Source: Thioclava sediminum (GTDB lineage Bacteria > Pseudomonadota > Alphaproteobacteria > Rhodobacterales > Rhodobacteraceae). Taken from it: DNA of 64,000 bases. The stretch's first letter is position 1. Every line of letters starts with the position of its first letter. Made by a program: the position numbers and the translations under genes. The DNA lies in NCBI RefSeq assembly GCF_002020355.1, contig NZ_MPZV01000001.1:1426001-1490000 (forward strand), read 5' to 3'. A model generated the notes under the pieces. That model worked only from the letters and a program-made list of their open reading frames with translations. It was not told the DNA's origin and did not search any database. This document shows, in pieces, positions 1-10,989 of this stretch.

Positions 1-464
1 CCCAGCTGGTCGCGCAGCATCATCAGGCAGCCCAGCGGCGTGCAGGGCACCATCGATTTCTGCCCGGTGCCCAGAAGGCCCACATTGAGGATATGGAAGC
101 CATCGACATCCTTCGCGGGGGTGATCGAGTTGATCACCTTCTCCTCGTCGATATGATCGGGCAACGGCAGCTGCACGAGGATGCCATGCACCGCCGGATC
201 GGCGTTGAGCTTTTCGACCAGTGCCAGCAGATCGGCCTCGGAGGTCTCCGCGGGCAGCTTGTGCTCGTAGGAGTTCATCCCGGCTTCGAGCGTCTGCTTG
301 CCCTTGTTGCGCACATAGACCTGACTGGCCGGGTCTTCGCCCACCAGAACCACCGCGAGGCCCGGCGTGATGCCGTGCTCCTCTTGCAGCCGGGTGACAT
401 GCTCGGCCACTTTCTCGCGCACGCTCGCTGCGAAGGCCTTCCCGTCGATGATCGTCGCCGTCAT
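1..464 (-). CDS. folD: FolD, methylenetetrahydrofolate dehydrogenase/cyclohydrolase (partial, C-terminus outside window)
   Basis: Cytosolic bifunctional enzyme that interconverts 5,10-methylene-THF and 10-formyl-THF using NADP. The visible N-terminal part begins [11 protein letters not shown] and carries the folate-site signatures: YVRNK with the catalytic lysine four residues after the tyrosine, the VQLPLP loop with its glutamine, and the KDVDG motif. All residues expected for both activities are therefore present, unlike in the paralogue just upstream. The ATG at 464 lies 12 bp after the stop of that paralogue (477), so the two are likely co-transcribed. The gene runs off the left edge, so only about 154 codons are visible and the NADP-binding half cannot be judged. 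Confidence 0.95.
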   Translation of the reverse strand, partial: MTATIIDGKAFAASVREKVAEHVTRLQEEHGITPGLAVVLVGEDPASQVYVRNKGKQTLEAGMNSYEHKLPAETSEADLLALVEKLNADPAVHGILVQLPLPDHIDEEKVINSITPAKDVDGFHILNVGLLGTGQKSMVPCTPLGCLMMLRDQL

Positions 465-476
465 TTCATTCCTCCG

Positions 477-1355
477 TCACTCCGCCGCCGCGAAGGTCGT
501 GCGGTAATGGTCCATCTGCATGCGGGTCGCGCGGACCGCGTTGTTCATCAGCGTCGAGACCGTGACCGGCCCCACCCCGCCCGGGACGGGCGTGATCCAG
601 CCCGCCACTTCGGCGCAGCTGTCGAAATCGGCGTCGCCCACGGTGCGCCCCTCGACCCGGTTGATGCCGATATCGATCAGCGCCGCGCCCGGCTTGAGCA
701 TTTCGCCATGCACCAGCCCCGGCTTACCGACCGCGACGAACACGGCATCGGCGGCGCGCGAATGCACCGAGACCTGCCGCGTCATATGGTGGCACACGGT
801 GACGGTGGCGCCGAGTCCCATCATCAGGAAGGCGATCGGCTTGCCCACGATTTCCGAGTGGCCGATCACGCAGACATTGAGCCCTTCGGTCTGGAGCGGA
901 AGGGATTTCAGGATCTCCACCGCCGCGACGGCGGTGCAGGGGCCGAGCTCCAGCTCGTTATAGACGATGTTGCCGATCGAGGACGGGTGCATCCCCTCCA
1001 CGTCCTTGAGCGGATGAACCGCCTTCTGCAGAACCTTGACCGGGATATGGGCGGGCAGCGGGCGCTGGATGATGATGCCGTTGACGCGCGGGTCGGCGTT
1101 CAGACCGGCCAGCACGCCCTGAAGCTGTTCGAGGCTGATCGTCTCGGGGTAGTTGCGCACCTCGAAGGCCACGCCGGCTTTCTCGGCGTATTTCTTCTGA
1201 TTGCGCACATAAAGTTCGGCCGCTGCGACATCGCCGACCGAGATCGAGACGAGGCGCGGCGCCCAGCCTGCCTCCGAAAGCCTCTGTGCCTCGGCATAGG
1301 TCTCGTCCAGCTTGACCTGCGCAAGCGCCTTTCCGTCAATGATCGTGGCGCTCAT
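477..1355 (-). CDS. FolD paralogue with substituted active site
   Basis: A 292-residue FolD-family protein beginning [11 protein letters not shown], in tandem with an intact FolD (start 464). The family fold is clear: the IIIQRPLP loop keeps the active-site glutamine, followed by a Rossmann-type region (VIGHSEIVGKP) and the C-terminal PVPGGVGPVT motif. The catalytic lysine of the YxxxK motif is replaced: the local sequence is YVRNQKK, with Gln four residues after Tyr. The KDVDG motif reads KDVEG. From family knowledge, loss of this lysine removes cyclohydrolase activity while dehydrogenase activity can persist. I infer either a dehydrogenase-only form or a regulatory/partner subunit. It overlaps the upstream chorismate mutase gene by 20 bp, so translation is probably coupled. 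Confidence 0.85.
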   Translation of the reverse strand: MSATIIDGKALAQVKLDETYAEAQRLSEAGWAPRLVSISVGDVAAAELYVRNQKKYAEKAGVAFEVRNYPETISLEQLQGVLAGLNADPRVNGIIIQRPLPAHIPVKVLQKAVHPLKDVEGMHPSSIGNIVYNELELGPCTAVAAVEILKSLPLQTEGLNVCVIGHSEIVGKPIAFLMMGLGATVTVCHHMTRQVSVHSRAADAVFVAVGKPGLVHGEMLKPGAALIDIGINRVEGRTVGDADFDSCAEVAGWITPVPGGVGPVTVSTLMNNAVRATRMQMDHYRTTFAAAE

Positions 1356-1656
1356 CGGGGTCTCCCTTGCCCAGAACCTGTTCTTCCTGCGCGATGAAAT
1401 GCTCGATCATTTCGCGCCACAGACGGTCGGCGAGATCGGGATCGAGCCCGGCAGGACCGGCGGCGGCGCGGACCTTTGCCACCACATCCTCGACCCGGTC
1501 GGGGATGCGTGCGGGCCAGCCATTTCCCTGTTTGAGTTCCGCCGCACGGGCGATCAGCCGGGTGCGCGCACCGAGCATCTCGACCAGCTCCCGGTCGAGC
1601 GCATCGATGGCGACGCGCAGCTCTTCCATCGTGTGCAGGTCTGACGGAGATTTCAT
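1336..1656 (-). CDS. AroQ-type chorismate mutase
   Basis: A small all-helical chorismate mutase of the AroQ class, which converts chorismate to prephenate. From the chosen ATG at 1656 the protein has 106 residues and begins MKSPSDLHTMEELR. The helix with ELRVAIDALDRELVEML and the following arginine match the AroQ H1 pattern. A longer reading frame reaches 1755 but would run back into the end of fhs (stop at 1724) and has an arginine/serine-rich unnatural N-terminus, so the inner start is preferred. It sits between fhs and the two folD genes, overlapping the next gene by 20 bp. Why a chorismate mutase belongs to a one-carbon operon is not evident. The position suggests the operon is co-expressed rather than that the protein acts on folate. 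Confidence 0.8.
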   Translation of the reverse strand: MKSPSDLHTMEELRVAIDALDRELVEMLGARTRLIARAAELKQGNGWPARIPDRVEDVVAKVRAAAGPAGLDPDLADRLWREMIEHFIAQEEQVLGKGDPDERHDH

Positions 1657-1723
1657 CGACAAGGCTCCCGGAACACTCGCGCCCCCTATCGCAGCTTGGC
1701 CCAACAAGCTCAAGACCGCGCCC

Positions 1724-3391
1724 CTAGAACAAACCCGTGATGCGGCCTTCGGCATCGAGGCCGATCGTCTCCGCAGCCGGGTGCCGGGGAAGGCCCGGCA
1801 TGGTCATGATTTCACCGCAGATCACCACGACGAACCCCGCCCCCGCCGAGAGCCGCACTTCGCGGATCGGCAGCGTATGGCCCGAGGGCGCCCCGCGCAG
1901 CGTCGGGTCCGCGCTGAAGGAATACTGCGTCTTGGCCACGCAGATCGGCAGGTTGCCATAGCCCGCGGCCTCCCAGTCGCGAAGCTGGTTGAGGATCTTC
2001 TGATCGGCATAGACATCGCTCGCGTGGTAGATGCGCGTTGCGATGGTCTCGATCTTTTCCAGTAGCGGCATGTCATCGGGATAGAGCGGCGCGAATTGCG
2101 ACGGGCGCTCAGTCAGCGCGACGATCTTTTCTGCCAGCGCCTCGGTCCCCGCGCCGCCATCGGCCCAATGGGTGCACAGAACCGCCTCCACGCCCTGCGC
2201 TTCGGCGGCGGCGCGCACCGCTGCGATCTCGTCCTCGGTATCGGCAGTGAAGCGGTTGATCGCGACCACGACCGGCACGCCGAATTTCTTCATATTCGCG
2301 ATGTGACGCGCGAGATTGGCGCACCCCGCCTCGACGGCGGCCACGTTCTCCGCGCCGAGATCCGTTTTCGCGACACCGCCATTCATCTTCAGCGCCCGCA
2401 CCGTCGCCACGACCACCGCAGCATTCGGGCTTAGCCCGGCCTTGCGGCATTTGATGTCGAAGAATTTCTCCGCCCCCAGATCGGCCCCGAAGCCCGCTTC
2501 GGTCACGACGTAATCGGCCAGCTTCAGCGCGCTTTGCGTCGCGATCACCGAGTTGCAGCCATGCGCGATATTGGCGAAGGGCCCGCCATGCACGAAGGCG
2601 GGCGTGCCCTCCAGCGTCTGCACGAGATTGGGCTGCAGCGCGTCTTTCAGCAGCACCACCATCGCACCATCCGCGCCGATCTCGGCGCAGGTCACGGGCG
2701 AGCGGTCGCGCCGATAGCCTACGACGATCCGACCCAGCCGCTCCTGCAGATCCGTCAGATCGCGGCTGAGGCAGAGGCAGGCCATGACCTCCGAGGCCAC
2801 GGTAATGTCGAAGCCGGTCTGGCGCGGAAAGCCGTTCGAGACGCCGCCAAGGCTGACGACGATGTCGCGCAGCGCCCGGTCGTTCATGTCGAGCACACGC
2901 CGCCATGTGATCCGGCGCGCGTCGATCTCGAGCGCGTTGCCCCAGTGGATGTGGTTGTCGATCATCGCCGAGAGCAGGTTATGCGCCGCCCCGACCGCGT
3001 GGAAATCGCCGGTGAAATGGAGGTTCATCGACTCCATCGGCACGACCTGCGCGTAGCCGCCGCCCGCGGCCCCGCCTTTCATCCCGAAATTCGGACCGAG
3101 CGAGGCTTCGCGCAGGCAGATCGCGGCGCGCTTGCCGATCCGGGAGAGCCCGTCGCCGAGGCCAACTGTCGTGGTGGTCTTGCCCTCGCCCGCAGGGGTC
3201 GGCGAGATCGCGGTGACGAGGATCAGCTTGCCGGTCTCGCGCGCGTCCAGACCCGCGATGAACTCCGCCTCCAGCTTCGCCTTGTCGCGGCCATAGGGGA
3301 TCAGCGCGTCTTCGGGAATATCCAGCTTCGCCGCGATTTCCGGCATCGGGCGCAGCGTCGCGGCACGGGCAATCTCTAAGTCACTCGTCAT
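1724..3391 (-). CDS. fhs: Formate-tetrahydrofolate ligase
   Basis: ATP-dependent ligation of formate to THF to give 10-formyl-THF, or the reverse reaction releasing formate and ATP during C1 oxidation. The protein has 555 residues from the ATG at 3391, chosen because AGGAGG lies 5 nt upstream; an upstream start at 3421 lacks this. The P-loop segment [12 protein letters not shown] lies at about residues 64-75, followed by the family motifs [20 protein letters not shown] and the FTGDFHA block. The length matches the family. It is first in the fhs-chorismate mutase-folD-folD group on the minus strand. Together with FolD it can run formate to methylene-THF or oxidise methyl-derived C1 units. Confidence 0.96.
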   Translation of the reverse strand: MTSDLEIARAATLRPMPEIAAKLDIPEDALIPYGRDKAKLEAEFIAGLDARETGKLILVTAISPTPAGEGKTTTTVGLGDGLSRIGKRAAICLREASLGPNFGMKGGAAGGGYAQVVPMESMNLHFTGDFHAVGAAHNLLSAMIDNHIHWGNALEIDARRITWRRVLDMNDRALRDIVVSLGGVSNGFPRQTGFDITVASEVMACLCLSRDLTDLQERLGRIVVGYRRDRSPVTCAEIGADGAMVVLLKDALQPNLVQTLEGTPAFVHGGPFANIAHGCNSVIATQSALKLADYVVTEAGFGADLGAEKFFDIKCRKAGLSPNAAVVVATVRALKMNGGVAKTDLGAENVAAVEAGCANLARHIANMKKFGVPVVVAINRFTADTEDEIAAVRAAAEAQGVEAVLCTHWADGGAGTEALAEKIVALTERPSQFAPLYPDDMPLLEKIETIATRIYHASDVYADQKILNQLRDWEAAGYGNLPICVAKTQYSFSADPTLRGAPSGHTLPIREVRLSAGAGFVVVICGEIMTMPGLPRHPAAETIGLDAEGRITGLF

Positions 3392-3472
3392 CGGGTCCTC
3401 CTGCTGAGGGAGGGTAGCCATTTGACGGCGTAGTAAAAGGGAAAGAAGCGACCGTTGCGGGATTAAATCGCC

Positions 3473-4063
3473 TCAGCGGACCTCGTCCATCAGCTCCCAG
3501 GCGCGCTGATCGGGAATATGCAGCCGCAGCGTTTCGCCCACCACCAGACGACCGGGACGCTCCACCCATGCGGTCACGCCGCGCCGACCTTGGGCGGCCG
3601 GTTTGTAGCGTTTGCCCTTCTCGGGATAGTGCTCCTCGATCACCCGGCCCGGCAGGACACAGGGACGGTTCTCCATATCCACCACGAAGGTCAGCCCGGT
3701 CTCGTTCTGCAGCCGCGCCGAGGGCGGGATATGGGTCAGGTCCGGCAGACCGCGCAGCACGATCGTCGCGCCGACCCAGGAAGGGTCGATTTCCGGCACG
3801 CCCATCGCGAAGGCGGTCTCGGCCAGTTCCTCCGCCGAGAGGATCGTCAGCTGGCGGACATTGGCGATCTCGGTGCCCTTGGGATGCTGATCGGTCACCC
3901 GCGAGCAGGAAGGACGCGTGCGCCCGCCATGCAGCTCTCCCACGGGACCGTCGAAGGTGAAGTCGATCTCTTCGACCGGGGTCGAGGTCAGTTGTCCCTC
4001 GGTGGTCACCAGGCCGAGCCAGACGACCTCCCCTTGATATTGCGTGGGTTTCAGCGCGGCCAT
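3473..4063 (-). CDS. MOSC domain protein
   Basis: A 196-residue stand-alone MOSC domain, the fold shared with the C-terminus of molybdenum cofactor sulfurases and with YiiM/YuaD proteins. The conserved cysteine of the family is visible at about residue 135 in ENRPCVLPG, preceded by the LRGLPDLTHIP and ENETGL-like strand region. The exact substrate of such small MOSC proteins is generally unknown; handling of sulfur for a molybdenum enzyme or reduction of N-hydroxylated compounds are the options. Its ATG at 4063 overlaps the upstream methyltransferase stop by one base (TGATG), so translation is coupled. Confidence 0.85.
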   Translation of the reverse strand: MAALKPTQYQGEVVWLGLVTTEGQLTSTPVEEIDFTFDGPVGELHGGRTRPSCSRVTDQHPKGTEIANVRQLTILSAEELAETAFAMGVPEIDPSWVGATIVLRGLPDLTHIPPSARLQNETGLTFVVDMENRPCVLPGRVIEEHYPEKGKRYKPAAQGRRGVTAWVERPGRLVVGETLRLHIPDQRAWELMDEVR

Positions 4064-4872
4064 CAGCCCCTCTTTGACAAGACGACAAACAGACGACGGA
4101 ACGGGAAAAAGACGCTGCCGTCGTCCCGCAGAGGATAAACCGTCTCGAGCGCGGTTTCATAGCGTTCGATGAGAACCTGCGCTTCAGTGTCGCCTAGGAG
4201 TCGCAGGAAAGGACGCATCGCCGTGCTTTCCGTGAAGCGGCGCACCGGATGCGCGCCCTGCGTCGGCTGCAACTCCTGCAGATATTCGGTGTGCCAGATA
4301 TCGACCTCGCCCAGAGGGCTAAGCATTTTCGCGTAATCCACCGCCGGGGCCACGGGCGGCACCCAGCCCGCGAAGTTAAATCGGTCGGGGAACATCTCCT
4401 GCGAAAGGTCGCGCAGGATGCGATGCGACGGCGCGCCATGCTGGGCGGGCATCTGCACCGCCAACACACCGCCCTCGCGCAGCTCTCCGGCCAGACGCGG
4501 AAACAGCGCGGCGTGATCGGGCAGCCAGTGCAGCGCGGCGTTCGAGAAGATCATCGCGGGCGGCTTGTTGGGCACCCATTCGGAAATGTCGACCAGATCG
4601 CAGCGATGATAGGCGCCGGTCGCCGCGGCGCGCTTCAGCATCGCCTCGGAATTGTCGACGCCCACGATCTTGCGCTTGGGGTAGTGGTGGTTGAGCGCCT
4701 CGGCCACCGCGCCATTACCGCAGCCCAGATCGATGATCTTGCCGCGTTCGGGCAGTTGCGGCACCCGCGCCAGAAGGTCGAGTGCCGGGCGCAGCCTCAG
4801 ATTGCGGAACCGCGCATAAGCGTCTGGGTCCCAATCGGCTGCGCCCGGCACTGAAGCGTCACGCGTGACCAT
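4063..4872 (-). CDS. tam: SAM-dependent methyltransferase, trans-aconitate 2-methyltransferase-like
   Basis: A 269-residue class I methyltransferase. Motif I (IIDLGCGNG) is at residues 46-54, the acidic residue after strand 2 is in VGVDNSEAML, and the FSNAALHWLPDH segment is characteristic of the Tam branch. The start region WDPDAYARFRNLRLRPALDLL is also typical of trans-aconitate methyltransferases. Predicted role: methylation of trans-aconitate, removing an inhibitor of aconitase. The gene follows ftsH after only 18 bp on the same strand and is coupled to the MOSC gene. The symbol is by similarity; other carboxylate substrates are possible. Confidence 0.8.
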   Translation of the reverse strand: MVTRDASVPGAADWDPDAYARFRNLRLRPALDLLARVPQLPERGKIIDLGCGNGAVAEALNHHYPKRKIVGVDNSEAMLKRAAATGAYHRCDLVDISEWVPNKPPAMIFSNAALHWLPDHAALFPRLAGELREGGVLAVQMPAQHGAPSHRILRDLSQEMFPDRFNFAGWVPPVAPAVDYAKMLSPLGEVDIWHTEYLQELQPTQGAHPVRRFTESTAMRPFLRLLGDTEAQVLIERYETALETVYPLRDDGSVFFPFRRLFVVLSKRG

Positions 4873-4890
4873 TCTCGCGAACCTTCGCGG

Positions 4891-6804
<1,914 letters not shown>

Positions 6805-6886
6805 GGAATATCCTCCAATCGTATCGGGCGGCTGACCTGCGGTCGCCGCCTCTTCCTCAGTGAAAATAGGCATTACGCGCCGGGGT

Positions 6887-8110
6887 TCAACGTCGAATTA
6901 GCCAAGTGGCGAATGCGTCGCGGGAAATCCGCGCCCGCCAGCCTGCGCCAAAGCCCGCGATCGGGGCCGCGACAAGCGTCTCGCCGCGCCAAATGGCAGG
7001 ACTTGCGGCAAGCGAGGCACGCGGAAGGCCGGTGTCGCGCCAGTCGGGGCATTGGCGCAATCCCGCCTCCCCCAGCGCCGCGACTTCCGCCACGTCGGCT
7101 GCGGGCCCGGTGAGCTCCCAACGGTCCCAAAGCGCGGCGCCAGCTTCGACAGCCACGCGCAGATCAGCCACAGCCTGCGCCTCGCGGGTGATGCGGATCG
7201 CGTCTTTGCTGGAGGTGATGCGGCAGCCATGCAGGGTGCGGTCGCCGGGTTGCGCGACCTCCGACAGCAAGCCCTGCACTTTCGCGGCGCGCGGCGCATA
7301 CTCCGCCCCGGACACCCAGCGCAGCGCGGCCACGATCAGGCGACGTTGCAATTCCGGGTCCATCGCGGCGAAGCCTTTGGCATCGATCAGCAGATCGCCC
7401 GACGCCTCGGAGACGTGACGCGCGACCTCCGCCATCAGCAACCGATGCAGCGCCGCATTCGCAGCCGAGAGGTTCGCCGTCACGCCGGCGATCGCCTGCG
7501 CATCGACGCCCAAAGGCGCGAGCGCCCCGAGCGCCTGACGCGCCTTGACCCGGTCGAAGCGGTCATTCGCGTTGGAGGGGTCGTCGATCCACGTGATGCC
7601 TTCCGCGCGCAGATGGTCGCGCAACGACTCGCGTGTCTGGCCAAGAAACGGACGATGCCATGTCACGCCTTCGGCCTCGAACCGCGGGCGCATGCCCGAC
7701 AACCCCTCCAGCCCAGCCTCTCGGGCGAGCCGCATCAGGAAGGTCTCGGCCTGATCGTTGGCGGTATGCCCCAGCGCGACATGGGCAATCCCGTTTTCGC
7801 GTGCCCAAGCGCCGATCAGCCACAGACGCGCCCGGCGCGCAGCATCCATCAGGTTGCCTTCGGCACTGGCGCCATCCCAACGCAGGACGGTATGCGCAGT
7901 GCCGCGATCCGCGCAGAACCGCCCGACAAATGCGGCTTCCTCGGCGGCCTCGGGGCGCAGCCCGTGATCCACCGTCACCGCGGCAACCTCGAAATGCGCA
8001 GCCAGCAGCACCAGCACCGCCATCGAATCCGAGCCCCCGGAAACGGCAACCCCGACGCGCCGGGGCGCATCGGGGTCAAAACCGTGTCTTGCGATGTCGT
8101 CCAGCGTCAC
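6887..8110 (-). CDS. tilS: tRNA(Ile)-lysidine synthetase
   Basis: Modifies the wobble cytidine of the AUA-reading tRNA(Ile) to lysidine with ATP and lysine, an essential step for decoding AUA. The PP-loop motif SGGSDS is at residues 24-29, with the family segments TVDHGLRPEA and ALGHTANDQAETFLMRL following. The product is 407 residues with a GTG start at 8110, ten bases after the cpoB stop, consistent with the pal-cpoB-tilS-ftsH order common in Rhodobacteraceae. Confidence 0.95.
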   Translation of the reverse strand: MTLDDIARHGFDPDAPRRVGVAVSGGSDSMAVLVLLAAHFEVAAVTVDHGLRPEAAEEAAFVGRFCADRGTAHTVLRWDGASAEGNLMDAARRARLWLIGAWARENGIAHVALGHTANDQAETFLMRLAREAGLEGLSGMRPRFEAEGVTWHRPFLGQTRESLRDHLRAEGITWIDDPSNANDRFDRVKARQALGALAPLGVDAQAIAGVTANLSAANAALHRLLMAEVARHVSEASGDLLIDAKGFAAMDPELQRRLIVAALRWVSGAEYAPRAAKVQGLLSEVAQPGDRTLHGCRITSSKDAIRITREAQAVADLRVAVEAGAALWDRWELTGPAADVAEVAALGEAGLRQCPDWRDTGLPRASLAASPAIWRGETLVAAPIAGFGAGWRARISRDAFATWLIRR

Positions 8111-8120
8111 CGGACCGCGC

Positions 8121-8954
8121 TCACTGGCATCCCAGCGATTGCTGCGCGCCCTGCGCCTCGCCCGCCGCCGAAGAGCCCGGGAAGCGTGCGCTCACCTGCC
8201 CCAGAGTGGTACAGGCCTCGCTCTGCTGACCGAGCTGGCCCAGAGCCTTGCCGAGCGACAGCAGGTTGTCCGCCGCCCGCGACCCTTTCGGATCGGCGGA
8301 GAACCCGTCGAGCCACGCGCGCGCGGCCCCCGCCTCATCGCCCTGCTTTTGCAGCGCCATTCCGCGATAATACATCGCGTCGCTGGTTAGCGGAGAGCCG
8401 GGATAGGTCTGCCGGAAGGTCGTGAGAAGATCCGCCGCCGAGGCGTAATCGCCATCCTCATAGGCTTTCTTGCCCGCCTCGAAATCCGATTTCTCGTTAA
8501 TCGCAAGATCGGGACCGGGCGTCGAATCCGGCGCGGGGCCAGTGACCGAAGGCGCGTTGGTCGGCGCGTCGCCTCCCAGCGGCTTGGCCTTGCCCAGCTG
8601 CGAGATGTCGCAGTTCTCTTCCATCTCGCAGACCCGGAAGTTCAGATCGCCGATCCGCTTCGTGCCATCGGCGACGACGCGGTTGATCTTGTTTTCCAGC
8701 TCTTCGACACGGTCGGTCATATGCGACAGCGACAGCTCCATCGAATCCATCCGCTGCAGAGCGGAATCGCCGCCCGCTTTCTGCAGACCGGCCTGGCCAG
8801 AGGCTTGCAGTTCCTGACGCAGGCTACCGATTTCGGTCTGAAGCTGTCCCAGTTCGGTCTTGATGTCAGCCAGCGTCTGGGCGCGGTTCGCGTCCTGAGC
8901 CAGCGCGGGCGCGGCTGCGAGAACAGCCGCACCGAGAAGCAAAGCTCTCAGCAT
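8121..8954 (-). CDS. cpoB: Cell division coordinator CpoB / Tol-Pal protein YbgF
   Basis: Periplasmic TolA-interacting protein that couples the Tol-Pal machine to peptidoglycan synthesis at the septum. From the ATG at 8954 the product has 277 residues and begins with a clear signal peptide (MLRALLLGAAVLAAAPALAQ). A coiled-coil segment rich in Glu/Gln/Leu follows (about 25-110), then a linker and a C-terminal TPR region starting near FEAGKKAYEDGDYASAADLL. A longer frame to 9020 overlaps pal and lacks a signal sequence at its end, so it is rejected. The gene lies directly downstream of pal with only 5 bp between them. Confidence 0.93.
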   Translation of the reverse strand: MLRALLLGAAVLAAAPALAQDANRAQTLADIKTELGQLQTEIGSLRQELQASGQAGLQKAGGDSALQRMDSMELSLSHMTDRVEELENKINRVVADGTKRIGDLNFRVCEMEENCDISQLGKAKPLGGDAPTNAPSVTGPAPDSTPGPDLAINEKSDFEAGKKAYEDGDYASAADLLTTFRQTYPGSPLTSDAMYYRGMALQKQGDEAGAARAWLDGFSADPKGSRAADNLLSLGKALGQLGQQSEACTTLGQVSARFPGSSAAGEAQGAQQSLGCQ

Positions 8955-8959
8955 CGCGA

Positions 8960-9493
8960 TCAGCTCCCGACCGCCGATTGCGAGATCACCGTCACGGCGC
9001 GACGGTTCTTCATGTAGCACTCTTCAGTGGAGCAAATCGCCAGCGGGCGTTCCTTGCCGTAGGAGACCGTGCGCAGACGGTTGCCGGCCACGCCCTGGCT
9101 GATCAGGTATTCCTGCACGGCCGAGGCACGGCGTGCGCCGAGCGCGAGGTTGTATTCGCGGGTGCCCTGCTCGTCGGCATGGCCTTCGATGATCGCAGTG
9201 TAGCTCGGGTGGCTCACAAGCCAGCTTGCCTGCTGGGACAGAATGCCGCGCGCGGTGTCGGTCAGCGTCGACTGGTCAACCTGGAAATGCACCATGTCGC
9301 CGATGGTCTGGCTGAAATAGGCCGGCGAGTTGGGATCGTTGATCCCGCCTTGGCTGACGCCGTCCATGCCAGCGCCGCCCGGGCCGAGCGCGCCGCCGGG
9401 GCCGGTCGCGCCGGAGCCGTATTGATCGGGGTTCGAACAGGCCGCGAGGCCCAGCATCGAGATGGCCAACACGGCCTTCACTGCAAAATTCAT
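8960..9493 (-). CDS. pal: Peptidoglycan-associated lipoprotein Pal
   Basis: Outer-membrane lipoprotein that binds peptidoglycan through an OmpA-like domain and is pulled by TolB/TolA during division. From the ATG at 9493 the product has 177 residues: signal peptide with lipobox LGLAACSN (Cys about 19), then a glycine-rich linker and an OmpA domain containing IIEGHADEQGTREYN and the LRTVSYGKERP segment. It lies in the order tolB-pal-cpoB. The frame extends to 9520, but the inner ATG gives the proper lipoprotein signal. Confidence 0.96.
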   Translation of the reverse strand: MNFAVKAVLAISMLGLAACSNPDQYGSGATGPGGALGPGGAGMDGVSQGGINDPNSPAYFSQTIGDMVHFQVDQSTLTDTARGILSQQASWLVSHPSYTAIIEGHADEQGTREYNLALGARRASAVQEYLISQGVAGNRLRTVSYGKERPLAICSTEECYMKNRRAVTVISQSAVGS

Positions 9494-9564
9494 TGGTTCC
9501 GCCTTTGTTGATCTGCCCATTGCGGGCGAGCCTACCAGTTTCTCTAACGCTTGTTAATCCGCCC

Positions 9565-10887
9565 TCAGGGCAGAAGCGGCGACCAGGCCGGGTCCGATGC
9601 GGCTCCCGGCGTGGAGACTTTCTTCAGGTTGCGCCCGGAGATGTCGACCGAATAGAGCGAGGCCGACCCTTGGGCGCCAGGGCTCTCCCGGGTGAACATG
9701 ATCACGCGGCCATTGGGCGACCAGGTCGGCCCCTCGTCGAGGAAGGACGAGGTCAGCAGACGCTCCTCCGAGCCATCGGTGCGCATCACGCCGATATGGA
9801 AACGGCCCTGATTTTGCTTGGTGAAGGCGATCATGTCGCCGCGCGGCGACCACACGGGGGTCGAATAGCGCCCGTCGCCAAAGCTGATCCGCGTCGCGTC
9901 ACCGCCGCCCGCGGGCATGATGTAGAGCTGCTGCGTGCCCGAGCGGTCGGATTCGAACACGATCCGCGAACCGTCGGGCGAGAAGCTGGGCGAGGTTTCG
10001 ATCGCAGGCGAGGTCGTCAGGCGCTGGGTCTGTCCCGAGCTGATATTCATCATCCAGAGATCGGTATTGCCGTTCTGCTCCATCGAATAGACGATCTTCG
10101 TGCCATCTGGCGAGAAGCGCGGCGCGAAGGTCATCGTGCCGGGCACTTCCGGCAGAAGCCGCGCCGAGGCGGTGGCCACGTCGAGCATCTTGATGCGCGG
10201 GAAGCCGGTCTCGAAGGTGGTGAACAGCACCTTGGTGCCGTCACGCGAGAAGCGCGGGGCGAGCACGATGGTCGAGGCATCGGTGAGATAGGTCACGTTC
10301 GCGCCGTCGTAATCCATCACGGCGAGCCGCTTCTGGCGGTTGTCCTTCGGCCCGCTTTCCGAGACGAAGACCACGCGGCTATCGAAGTAGGGGCCCTCGC
10401 CCGTGATGCGCGAATAGATCACGTCCGAGACCTTGTGCGCCAGACGCCGCCAGCTGGCCGGCGAGGCTGCAAGTTGCTGCCCGTCGCCCATCTGCTGACC
10501 GGAGAACACGTCGAAGAGGCGGAACTTCACGACCACCTTGCCGCCCTGCATCCCGACCGAGCCCACGACCAGCGCCTGCGCGTTGATCGCCTGCCAGTCG
10601 GAATATTTCACCGGCGTATCGAAGCTCGACACGTTCTGGATATAGGCGGATTTCGGGATTTCGCGGAACAGGCCCGTGCCCGTCAGATCGCTCGAGATCA
10701 CCTGCGTGATCTGGCTCGCCATATCGGCGGCCTCGGAACTTTCGGGGATGAAGCCCGCGATCGCGAACGGCATCGGCTCGATCACACCGTCGGTGATCTC
10801 GATATGCAGCGGTTCGGAATCCTGCGCGGTTGCGGCGATGGGTGCCAGCATCACAGCCGCCAGCAAACTGAGAACGAAACGCATCAT
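9565..10887 (-). CDS. tolB: Tol-Pal translocation protein TolB
   Basis: Periplasmic beta-propeller protein that links TolA to Pal. The ATG at 10887 gives 440 residues (a second ATG follows directly at 10884) and a signal peptide ending near APIAATAQ. An N-terminal domain is followed by repeated propeller blades with the SPDGTKIVY / SPDGSRIVF / SPRGDMIAF / SPNGRVIMF signatures. GGGAG lies about 8 nt before the ATG. The frame continues to 10938 but without a plausible leader. Confidence 0.96.
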   Translation of the reverse strand: MMRFVLSLLAAVMLAPIAATAQDSEPLHIEITDGVIEPMPFAIAGFIPESSEAADMASQITQVISSDLTGTGLFREIPKSAYIQNVSSFDTPVKYSDWQAINAQALVVGSVGMQGGKVVVKFRLFDVFSGQQMGDGQQLAASPASWRRLAHKVSDVIYSRITGEGPYFDSRVVFVSESGPKDNRQKRLAVMDYDGANVTYLTDASTIVLAPRFSRDGTKVLFTTFETGFPRIKMLDVATASARLLPEVPGTMTFAPRFSPDGTKIVYSMEQNGNTDLWMMNISSGQTQRLTTSPAIETSPSFSPDGSRIVFESDRSGTQQLYIMPAGGGDATRISFGDGRYSTPVWSPRGDMIAFTKQNQGRFHIGVMRTDGSEERLLTSSFLDEGPTWSPNGRVIMFTRESPGAQGSASLYSVDISGRNLKKVSTPGAASDPAWSPLLP

Positions 10888-10989
10888 GTCACACACTCCC
10901 TTTCCGGGTCTTGCCCGGTTTGTAACGCGCTGCGGCACGATCGTGCATCACAACCCCATGACACCGCGCGGAAATTCGCCGATCCACCG

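Noticed and set aside
93-1397. Long plus-strand frame opposite folD
   Set aside because: Arginine/histidine-rich translation with no family features, fully antisense to the two FolD genes.
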